Of a stretch of DNA of 16,763 bases, positions 1 through 5,482 are shown piece after piece (position 1 is the first letter of the stretch; each line of letters begins with the position of its first letter). The position numbers and the translations under genes were made by a program. This DNA is from an uncultured Bacteroidales bacterium. GTDB lineage: Bacteria; Bacteroidota; Bacteroidia; Bacteroidales; Paludibacteraceae. Where the stretch lies: assembly GCA_902799875.1 (NCBI GenBank), contig CADCCH010000049.1, positions 1 through 16,763 on the forward strand, in the 5' to 3' direction. The notes beneath the pieces were generated by a model. That model saw only the letters and a program-made list of their open reading frames with translations. It was not told where the DNA came from and searched no databases.

Positions 1-755
1 GCAGAATCTCTTTTTCCCAATTCATCATACGCTTGCGCCATAATAATGATGGTATTTGCTTCTGAATAACCTAATTCTTTATATTTATTGACACAATAAA
101 TAGCAGAATCGTACTGCCCAATGATGCGGTACAACTCGGCTTTCGTTTCCCATGTTTTTGCATATATATATGGATCCGAGTATTGTTCGTCAATTATAGA
201 GAGCATAGAGAATACCTCTTCTTTCTTGCCTTGTTCTGCCAACTCAAACGCCATGTCGTTAAGCAGGTAATAATAAGACAAGGAATCACCATCTTGCAGA
301 AAAACATGAGCTGATTTCTCGTACATGTCATAGGAAAGGGAATATTCACCTGCCAGATGACAGATTGAACCCATATTGCTATAAACGCGCCCTAATATAT
401 GGTAATCGTGCGTGTGGGAATGGGTGGCGGCGATGAAAACCTGCATGGCTTCTACGGGGTTGTCCTTCGCTCGAAGCAGCTTGCCGTAATGGTAGCAGGC
501 GTGGGAATATGTACGAAGGAGCGATGTACAATGTACGAAGGGACAAACTTCTGACAACTGACGACTGAATGCTGAATGCTCCTGCAAGGTCTCATAGGCT
601 TGCGCGAGGGAGACGCTGTCACCTTCATCTACACCATACATCTTGCCTGCCTGCCAGAGGCTATCCGCCTGTGTGACGACAGACTCCGCCTCGCGAACAG
701 CGCGAGGTGTGCAGGCAATAAGACAAATGGTTAATATGAGTGGTATGGCTTTCAC
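1..755 (-). CDS. TPR-repeat lipoprotein (5' part; continues past left edge)
   Basis: The 251 visible codons encode a secreted, probably lipid-anchored tetratricopeptide-repeat protein. The start is a GTG at 755: an in-frame TGA lies eight codons upstream and no ATG fits. The product begins (V)KAIPLILTICLIAC, a short type II signal peptide with a LIAC lipobox and Cys15 as the expected lipidated residue. Helical pairs typical of TPRs follow, for example around NPVEAMQVFIAATH, GRVYSNMGSICHLAGEYSLS, WETKAELYRIIGQYDSAI and IMAQAYDELGKRD. In Bacteroidales, such lipoproteins often continue into a membrane segment and a coiled coil or HTH/kinase output, but that part is outside the window. Residues of about 60-80 come from simple-sequence DNA also seen between genes (see findings). 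The GTG lies about 22 bp from repeat copy 1. I see no clear promoter of its own. Confidence 0.85.
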   Translation of the reverse strand, partial: MKAIPLILTICLIACTPRAVREAESVVTQADSLWQAGKMYGVDEGDSVSLAQAYETLQEHSAFSRQLSEVCPFVHCTSLLRTYSHACYHYGKLLRAKDNPVEAMQVFIAATHSHTHDYHILGRVYSNMGSICHLAGEYSLSYDMYEKSAHVFLQDGDSLSYYYLLNDMAFELAEQGKKEEVFSMLSIIDEQYSDPYIYAKTWETKAELYRIIGQYDSAIYCVNKYKELGYSEANTIIIMAQAYDELGKRDS

Positions 756-776
756 TTTTCTTGCTAATAGTATCTC

Positions 777-893
777 TCACTCCATGTGTAATTTACGGCG
801 GGAGGAGAGGAGGACGATGATGGCGGTGATAGCAGAGAGTGCTGTCGTTTATTTACCACGCGTAGATTTGTTCTCCGCCGCCGGTGATGGGTG
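777..893. repeat. 117-bp composite direct repeat, copy 1
   Basis: This matches 3896-4012 over the full length in the same orientation, with only a handful of differences near its left end. Read on the minus strand it has two parts. The first is a coding tail PITGGGEQIYAW-stop, which is the C-terminus of the small ORF at 3972-4139. The second is a stretch that would translate as LSAITAIIVLLSSRRKLHME-stop, the last residues of the MATE protein at 15232-16578. Here the first part is read in a different frame as the end of the winged-helix ORF. The second part sits just upstream of the TPR lipoprotein start. Confidence 0.9.
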
Positions 894-1229
894 AGCGGTG
901 ATGTAACGACGGTTGGAGTCGTTCTTATGCGTGGTGGTCGGACGCAGAAGTCCGGCAAGCACTAACTTGGTTGTGTATTGTTGGCGCGTTTTATTTTGGT
1001 TCTGCACGCCAAGCATATCCAAAATCTCTTGGGCTGTTCGTGGCATCTCATCACAGAACTCTAACACTTTTCGTTGCTTTGCAGTTAAACGCACTTGGTT
1101 ACTTTCTTGCTCTACTTGGTTACTTTTCTGCTCTACTTGGTTACTTTTCTGCTCCGCTTGGTTACTTTCTTGTTCAGCTTGGTTACTTTTTTGCCCCTGC
1201 TCTGTTACTTTTTCGGTCGGGTCTGACAC
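849..1229 (-). CDS. Small winged-helix protein with SNQ-EQ heptad repeats (possible C-terminal relic of an AlbA_2-type ATP-binding protein)
   Basis: 126 codons from a GTG start; an in-frame TAG lies four codons upstream, so the ORF cannot extend. Residues 14-48 are five 7-residue units of the form SNQ(A/V)EQ(E/K), probably a helical or coiled linker. Residues of about 49-105 (LTAKQRKVLEFCDEMPRTAQ... to NRRYITA) look like a winged-helix DNA-binding domain. The same arrangement, a repetitive charged linker followed by LTxxQxxILEFC..PRTxxEIL, is known to me from the C-terminus of Bacteroidales AlbA_2/RecG-like ATP-binding proteins. The ORF may therefore be an amputated C-terminal domain. The last 14 residues (HPSPAAENKSTRGK) come from repeat copy 1 read in a frame different from the one used at 3972-4139, so the C-terminus looks chimeric. 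A promoter-like sequence and a dyad lie upstream. It could be a functional small regulator or a relic. Confidence 0.6.
   Translation of the reverse strand: MSDPTEKVTEQGQKSNQAEQESNQAEQKSNQVEQKSNQVEQESNQVRLTAKQRKVLEFCDEMPRTAQEILDMLGVQNQNKTRQQYTTKLVLAGLLRPTTTHKNDSNRRYITAHPSPAAENKSTRGK
1094..1198. repeat. Five tandem 21-bp units inside the winged-helix ORF
   Basis: Units of 21 bp beginning CTTGGTTACTTT occur at 1094, 1115, 1136, 1157 and 1178 with a few substitutions each. They encode the seven-residue SNQ-EQ repeats on the minus strand. The period is a multiple of three, so gain or loss of units would keep the frame and only change linker length. Confidence 0.9.
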
Positions 1230-1286
1230 TTTTGGACGCTACTTATGAATACTCTAATATCTGCCATAACTTGTTATTTTTGTGTC

Positions 1287-1303
1287 GCACGCAAACTGCG
1301 TGC
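1287..1303. promoter_or_regulatory. Perfect 7-bp inverted repeat at the expected transcription start
   Basis: GCACGCA-AAC-TGCGTGC, arms 1287-1293 and 1297-1303. It abuts the minus-strand -7 box (1303-1310), so it would lie at or just after the transcription start of the winged-helix gene. It could be an operator, possibly for the encoded winged-helix protein, or a 5' hairpin in the RNA. Function is inferred from position only. Confidence 0.4.
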
Positions 1304-1334
1304 AAAGGTACGACTTTTTTTGCAAATATACAAG
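1303..1334 (-). promoter_or_regulatory. Bacteroidetes-type promoter for the winged-helix ORF
   Basis: The -7 box TACCTTTG lies at 1310-1303 on the minus strand. At 20-bp spacing the -33 position reads CTTG, one mismatch from TTTG. The sequence from the -7 box into the spacer is nearly identical to the promoter at 2289-2320. The predicted leader is about 70 nt before the GTG at 1229. Confidence 0.55.
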
Positions 1335-1420
1335 TTTTTGAGCGACATTCGTTCGAGAAAGTGAGTTTTGGAGGGAAAATGAGGAGAAAACGGAAGATAT
1401 CCCAAATCAATGGGAGAAAG

Positions 1421-1449
1421 AAAAAACTGCTACGGGGTGTAGCAGTTTT
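1421..1449 (-). terminator. Rho-independent terminator after the ORF6N/PLD pseudogene
   Basis: An 11-bp perfect stem (1423-1433 with 1439-1449, arms AAAACTGCTAC and GTAGCAGTTTT) closes a 5-nt loop. On the minus strand it is followed by a T-rich run. It lies about 28 bp downstream of the stop at 1477, in the right orientation to end that transcript before the winged-helix gene. Confidence 0.8.
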
Positions 1450-1476
1450 CAATTTGTGAGATGTGTATTCCAAATC

Positions 1477-2248
1477 TTACATCTTGCTCAGCAATTCATC
1501 GGTGGGTTGCTCCAGTTTGACGAAGCCGAACCACTTTTTGCCAAGATCTTTGAGACTTGCGCCGATGAGATAGACGGTATCATCGATACACAAGAACCTA
1601 TCGTGTGCGCGGTCAAACTGTTTGTCCAACATCGTCAGCACGCTATCATCCACATAGTTGTCGATAAGCACAATGCGTTTCTTGGCTTCGCGTATACGCT
1701 CGTTAATAAAGGTATAGGCATCAAAAATCTGTCCGTCAAAGAAGATACCCTTTTCAGGTTTCTCGGAACGATCGTCCAAGCGACGGAAGACCTCTTCGAG
1801 CTTTTTGTTATTCTCAGCAACTTGAGTAGTGAGTGCTAACTGATTGCGTTCTACAACTTCCAAGCGTTGGAACACCTGCGCGTGCGATCCGATAAAGTGA
1901 CGCATCGCGTTGAACGCGCGCATGATATGGATATTGGTAGCAATCGCCATCGGTGAGCGGAGGACACCACTTAACATGGCTATGCCATTTTCGGTGAAGG
2001 CGTAAGGTAAGTGCTTGATATTAGGACCTCTACCGTTCAAGGTTGCAAATTGTGACCTTGAAGAATCTTCACTTGAGGTCGCAAATTGCGACTTCAAGTT
2101 ATCCGAACCATCGTTCAAAGTCGCAAATTGCGACCTTGAAGATTCTGCCTCCTCCTTAGAGAGTTGGAACATAAAATCCTCAGGGAATTTGCTCCACCGG
2201 TTGGATGGTGGTCGTGTCCACTTTTGCTATTTCATTCTTCTTAGCCAT
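1477..2248 (-). pseudogene. Decayed ORF6N-domain protein with C-terminal PLD-like domain (frameshifted)
   Basis: A start with typical family sequence lies at 2248 (MAKKNEIAKVDTTTIQPVEQ). After IP the frame hits TGA. Removing one G from the GGG at 2183-2185 restores IPEDFMFQLSKEE and the 231-codon ORF ending at 1477. From family knowledge, the ORF6N domain normally has about 35 more residues between the leader and PEDFMFQL (the IRG..VMLDxDLAxLYGV part); these are absent. The middle carries PYAFTENGIAMLSGVLRS...NIHIMRAF, then a coiled coil, then FFDGQIFDAYTFINERIREA and VLIDNYVDDSVLTMLDK. This joins directly to AHDRFLCIDD, whereas relatives have about 35-40 extra residues here. AHDRFLCIDD is the variant PLD/HKD-like motif. 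The gene has an intact promoter and terminator, so decay looks recent. A sequencing error could explain the frameshift but not the two apparent deletions. Confidence 0.75.
2042..2134. repeat. Three copies of a near-palindromic GTCGCAAATTGCGAC element in the ORF6N gene
   Basis: The 15-bp element lies at 2042-2056 (two changes), 2078-2092 and 2120-2134, with similar flanking CTTGAAGA-type sequence. It encodes the triplicated SQFAT peptide (RSQFATLN, KSQFATSS, RSQFATLN). Most relatives I know have one such segment, so this is a local amplification of an expected single motif. Confidence 0.75.
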
Positions 2249-2288
2249 GATTCTTCTTAATAAATTCCTTCTGCTCGCATTCAGCGTG

Positions 2289-2320
2289 CAAAGGTACGAC
2301 TTTTTCTGCATATATGCAAA
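2289..2320 (-). promoter_or_regulatory. Bacteroidetes promoter for the ORF6N/PLD gene, with palindromic spacer
   Basis: TTTG (2320-2317), a 20-bp spacer and TACCTTTG (2296-2289) match the family sigma consensus perfectly. A 12-bp perfect palindrome TGCATATATGCA (2307-2318) overlaps the -33 box and spacer and could bind a regulator. The start codon at 2248 gives a leader of about 35 nt. Confidence 0.8.
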
Positions 2321-2338
2321 TAAAAGAATTAAAAATTT

Positions 2339-2395
2339 AGTCGTTGGTCTTTGGTCGTTAGTCGTTAGTTGTTAGTCGATGGTCGATTAATTCGT
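2339..2395. repeat. Simple-sequence spacer of GTCGTTAG-type units
   Basis: Imperfect iterations of GTCGTTAGT, GGTCTTTGGTC and TTGTTAGTCG fill the space between the two divergent promoters. No ORF or RNA fold was recognised. The rest of the 300-bp gap 2249-2548 holds those promoters and the ATPase leader. Confidence 0.7.
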
Positions 2396-2422
2396 TTAAA
2401 TTTACACTTTTTTACCTAAAAA

Positions 2423-2454
2423 TTTGGTTATTTCAAATAAAAGTAGTACCTTTG
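2423..2454 (+). promoter_or_regulatory. Bacteroidetes promoter for the AAA/DUF4143 ATPase
   Basis: TTTG (2423-2426), a 20-bp spacer and TACCTTTG (2447-2454) match the consensus. Transcription should begin near 2460, giving a leader of about 90 nt before the ATG at 2549. Confidence 0.8.
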
Positions 2455-2460
2455 CAGTCG

Positions 2461-2559
2461 AAAGTCGCTTGAAAAAGGTGCGGTACTTGCAGAAAAGTCG
2501 TACTAAAAAGGTGTTAAAGTAATAAAAAAGTCACTATAAAAAGGTGTTATGTATAGACG
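2461..2559 (+). repeat. 33-bp-period tandem repeat in the ATPase leader
   Basis: Three units start at 2461, 2494 and 2527. Each begins AAAGTC and carries AAAAAGGTG at the same offset. Units 2 and 3 match at about 19 of the first 23 positions; unit 1 is more diverged. The last AAAAAGGTG is the ribosome-binding region, just before the ATG at 2549, so the leader contains two decoy copies of it. Confidence 0.75.
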
Positions 2560-3886
2560 AAAAATCGAAACTGTCCTTCAAGAATGGAAGGACGACAAAA
2601 AGCGGAAACCACTGATTATAAAAGGTGTACGTCAGTGTGGTAAAACAAGTTCAGTCCGGGCGTTTGCTCAACTGAACTACGAACAGGTCATCTACTTGAA
2701 TTTCCATGAAAAAAAGTCCTACAAAGCATTCTTCAATGGAGATTTGGATGTGGAGACTGTAACTACCAATATTGCTCTTGGGATTATCGGTACACAGTTT
2801 GTACCATACAAGACATGCCTGATTTTTGACGAGATACAGGATTGTCCTCGTGCGCGTGCTTCCCTTAAGTTTTTCTGTCTCGATGGCAGATATGATGTGC
2901 TATGTACCGGTTCGTTGCTTGGCGTTAATGGTTATAAAACGAAAGAAGAGCAACAAGAAGAAGAGGAGGCTTCTATCCCTGTCGGTTTCGAGGAAATCGT
3001 GTACATGTACCCCATGGATTTTGAGGAATGGTTGTGGGCAAACGGCATTCAGCCGGAGCACATAGACACCTTGCGGCAGCATCTGGCAGACGAGGAACCT
3101 CTCAACGAGACTTTCCACCATCGTTTCCGTCAGTTATTACTCCAATATGTGTTCATTGGTGGTATGCCTGAAGCAGTGGAGACATTCCTTACAACCCATA
3201 ACATGGGCAAAACGCGTAAAGTTCAGTTGAGCATTATTGATAGTTACGAATCCGATATGATCAAATATGCTCCGGTTGCCGATAAACCGCGTATTCGTGA
3301 GTGTTTTGAGTCTATCCCTAAACAGTTGGCGCGTGATTATAAGAAGTTTACTTATACCGTTATTCGCCCCAATGCCAAAGGGCGTGACTATGCCGGTAGC
3401 TTGCAGTGGATTGAGGATGCAGGAATCATTCGCCGTTGTTACAACACAGAGATAACAGAACTACCGCTGGAAGGTGTAGCCATTAGAGACCAGTTCAAAG
3501 TATATATGGCTGATACGGGGCTGCTCATCTGTATGTTAGAGGAAGGGACTGCTTGGAGCATCATGCAAGGCGATCTTGGGGCGTATAAAGGTGCGATATA
3601 TGAAAACTTAATGGCAGATATCTTAGGTAAAATGGGGCGTAAACTCTATTATTTTCATAAAGATAGCGGATTGGAGATTGACTTCTTGATGCGCTATAAG
3701 AATGAGTGCGTGTTAGTGGAATGTAAAGCACGAACCGGCAATGCTAAATCTACCAGTACCATTCTCAAACATCCCGAGAAGTATCATGTCAAGCATGCGG
3801 TTAAGTGCGGTGACTACAATATAGGACGAGAGGGTGCATTATTGACCATTCCTTTCTATATGGCTTTCTTACTGAAAGAATCATAA
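2549..3886 (+). CDS. AAA_14 / DUF4143 ATPase with C-terminal PD-(D/E)XK-like nuclease fold
   Basis: 445 residues, the usual length for this widespread bacterial family. The N-terminal AAA module has Walker A GVRQCGKTS (26-34) and Walker B CLIFDEIQD (90-98). The sensor region follows with CTGSLLGV, and then FEEIVYMYPMDFEEWL, a standard family landmark. From about 200 to 340 there is a helical region (GGMPEAVE, SYESDMIKYA). The C-terminal DUF4143 domain has YENLMADIL near 350, then LEIDFLM and VLVECKA near 376-392. These fit an E...D...ExK nuclease-like core. The physiological substrate of the family is not established; members are often accessory and strain-variable. It is the only plus-strand gene here, has its own promoter and appears intact. 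Its stop lies 10 bp before repeat copy 2, and it converges on the small ORF. Confidence 0.92.
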   Translation: MYRRKIETVLQEWKDDKKRKPLIIKGVRQCGKTSSVRAFAQLNYEQVIYLNFHEKKSYKAFFNGDLDVETVTTNIALGIIGTQFVPYKTCLIFDEIQDCPRARASLKFFCLDGRYDVLCTGSLLGVNGYKTKEEQQEEEEASIPVGFEEIVYMYPMDFEEWLWANGIQPEHIDTLRQHLADEEPLNETFHHRFRQLLLQYVFIGGMPEAVETFLTTHNMGKTRKVQLSIIDSYESDMIKYAPVADKPRIRECFESIPKQLARDYKKFTYTVIRPNAKGRDYAGSLQWIEDAGIIRRCYNTEITELPLEGVAIRDQFKVYMADTGLLICMLEEGTAWSIMQGDLGAYKGAIYENLMADILGKMGRKLYYFHKDSGLEIDFLMRYKNECVLVECKARTGNAKSTSTILKHPEKYHVKHAVKCGDYNIGREGALLTIPFYMAFLLKES

Positions 3887-3895
3887 AATTGCCCG

Positions 3896-4012
3896 TCACT
3901 CCATGTGTAACTTCCTTCGGGAGGAGAGGAGGACGATGATGGCGGTGATAGCAGAGAGGGCTGTCGTTTATTTACCACGCGTAGATTTGTTCTCCGCCGC
4001 CGGTGATGGGTG
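3896..4012. repeat. 117-bp composite direct repeat, copy 2
   Basis: Direct copy of 777-893, offset 3119 bp. On the minus strand it holds the last 13 or so codons of the small ORF (3972-4139), its TAA, and then a MATE-gene 3' end remnant that is not part of any complete gene here. Homology beyond the right end continues for a few bases after a 2-bp indel, then stops. Confidence 0.9.
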
Positions 4013-4139
4013 CGGTAGGGGGAGCGGGGGTCCCACTAACGGCGAGGAGCGATGAAGAGAGCCGAACGGAGAGGGTCTCTGTACGCGGAGAAGCGTATTT
4101 CTTCTTAGCCGCAAAGGTATGATTAAGTGCGTATGTCAT
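3972..4139 (-). CDS. Small 55-residue protein of the KKKY..P..E / SLLAVSG type, overlapping the LRR stop
   Basis: The ATG at 4139 overlaps the TGA of the LRR gene (ATGA), a classic translational-coupling arrangement. The product is MTYALNHTFAA, then KKKYASPRTETLSVRLSSS, LLAVSGTPAPPTAPITGGG and EQIYAW. Bacteroidales encode many unnamed proteins of 45-70 residues that begin MKKxYxxPxxExxxV and reach a SLLAxSG motif before a Gly/Pro-rich end; this fits that pattern. The expected Met before KKKY is replaced by Ala, and a TACCTTTG promoter-like box lies just in front. Either the ORF now starts 11 codons earlier by coupling, or it lost its own start and is a relic. No function is assigned. Its last codons lie inside repeat copy 2. 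Confidence 0.45.
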   Translation of the reverse strand: MTYALNHTFAAKKKYASPRTETLSVRLSSSLLAVSGTPAPPTAPITGGGEQIYAW

Positions 4140-5482
4140 AGTTTCTGTCCTGTTAGAGAGAACGTTTCACCGTTCCGAATGATTACTAATTGTCCGTTTT
4201 GCAAGATCAGCTTGCCTTTCTGTGTGTGCAAGGAAGCGTTTTCGTCCAAGGGCTCGATGTCGGTCGTGCCGGATTGGATACGCAGGGCGGCAGGCATACC
4301 TTTGTGTATCGGCATCTGATTCGGTGCGTCAGCCGGTATGATCCGGAACCAAGCACGGAAGCCGTACATCTTGGCTGAAGCCGTAGCTCCGTCGGTAGGC
4401 CAATAGAGGGCATTGTTACTGCCAAGGAAGAGGTTGAGGTGCTGCTCTCCGTTGATGTCATCGTTAATATGGGTCTTGCCGTAGAAACCATGGAAGGTAA
4501 CGCCTGTGCCGGATGTTGTCTCGGCGGTGTTATCGTCGTCCCACGCGGTGATGCCGGAGAACGACATACGGGTCATCACCTCGCCGGTGTTGTCCCATTG
4601 GATGAGGTACGGCACTCCGGCAGAAAGGCTGTTGGTAGTGATTTTCTCTATATCGAAGATCAGTTCGCCGTTCTCAACGGAAGCATCGGTGAAGGAATAG
4701 ACCTCTACATTATCCCCACCGAGCGGTGATGCTGCCAAATCGGGCACGTTGAACGGCAGGGTGAGGGTGTTGAAGCATCCTGCCTTGCGGAGCGTACGGA
4801 AGAGCGTCACCGCGGAGACGGAGGTCATCCTGTAGGCGTTGATCTTCGACTCGGTATTGCTTTGTTCGTCGCTCTCGTCGAGGAACGCACAGTTGTTCAA
4901 GACGGAATAGTCGTCATAGAGTTTCCAGTTAGATGCGTTTTTATAGGTACCCAGCGCAGGTACGCAGATGGTCAGATTAGCTAAGCAACCTGTCTCCACC
5001 GGCGGATTACATTTCGTAAAGGCATCGGTACCGAGGGTCGGTGCATAATAGGGTCTGCAAAGCACGTGTGTGAGCGAGGTACAACCGTAGAAAGCGTATG
5101 CACCGATTTCGGTGACGGTTGGCGGTATGACTACATCGTCGAGGGAGGTACATCCTTCAAACGCCGATGTACTGATGAGTTGTACGTTCGACAGTTCGAC
5201 CGTTGCCAAGGAGGTACACCCCTTAAACGCCTGCGAACCGATCATCGTTACGTTCTCGGGTACGACAACCGAGGTGATGGTGGTGTTGTCCTTGAAAGCC
5301 GCGGTACCAATAGTAGCAGCTCCGTCAGCCGGAGAGCGGAACCGCAGGGTCGTACCATCCGCCTCGTACTCGAGATTAGTACCGCAGTTCTCCCACGCAA
5401 AGGCTGTGCTTACTGCCCCGATAAGCAGGGCAGCAAGCATGAGCGATTTAAAGTTTTTTACCTGTAACATCATATTTCTCAT
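4136..5482 (-). CDS. BspA-like leucine-rich repeat (LRR_5) surface protein
   Basis: 448 residues. The N-terminal signal peptide runs to about residue 29 (NFKSLMLAALLIGAVSTAFA). Four to five LRR_5 repeats follow at about 45-160, with the hallmarks IGxxAFxxCTSLxxVxxP (IGTAAFKDN, IGSQAFKGCTSL, STSAFEGCTSL, IGAYAFYGCTSL). A beta-rich region of about 250 residues of unknown class comes next. The tail is KLILQNGQLVIIRNGETF then SLTGQKL. BspA-type LRR proteins are exported surface proteins that in known cases mediate binding to host matrix or other cells; the ligand here is unknown. The ATG at 5482 lies inside the 3' end of the upstream gene (35-bp overlap). ATGs at 5473 and 5470 are alternatives with the same signal peptide. 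No separate promoter is visible, so coupled expression with the giant surface protein is likely. Confidence 0.88.
   Translation of the reverse strand: MRNMMLQVKNFKSLMLAALLIGAVSTAFAWENCGTNLEYEADGTTLRFRSPADGAATIGTAAFKDNTTITSVVVPENVTMIGSQAFKGCTSLATVELSNVQLISTSAFEGCTSLDDVVIPPTVTEIGAYAFYGCTSLTHVLCRPYYAPTLGTDAFTKCNPPVETGCLANLTICVPALGTYKNASNWKLYDDYSVLNNCAFLDESDEQSNTESKINAYRMTSVSAVTLFRTLRKAGCFNTLTLPFNVPDLAASPLGGDNVEVYSFTDASVENGELIFDIEKITTNSLSAGVPYLIQWDNTGEVMTRMSFSGITAWDDDNTAETTSGTGVTFHGFYGKTHINDDINGEQHLNLFLGSNNALYWPTDGATASAKMYGFRAWFRIIPADAPNQMPIHKGMPAALRIQSGTTDIEPLDENASLHTQKGKLILQNGQLVIIRNGETFSLTGQKL

Noticed and set aside
777..841. Separate small gene or MATE fragment gene
   Set aside because: Only the last 20 or so codons of the MATE frame are present with no start, so it is a remnant, not a gene.
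643..894. Plus-strand ORF over the TPR start and repeat copy 1
   Set aside because: Antisense to the signal peptide of the TPR lipoprotein and built partly from the repeat; no family resemblance.
1094..1198. CRISPR-like array
   Set aside because: Units of 21 bp are contiguous with no spacers and are coding; the 33-bp leader repeat at 2461-2559 likewise has no unique spacers and no cas genes are present.
4111..4118. TACCTTTG box as a promoter for the small ORF
   Set aside because: No TTTG at the proper 19-21 bp distance upstream, and transcription from it would begin downstream of the only ATG. Likely a relic of an earlier arrangement.
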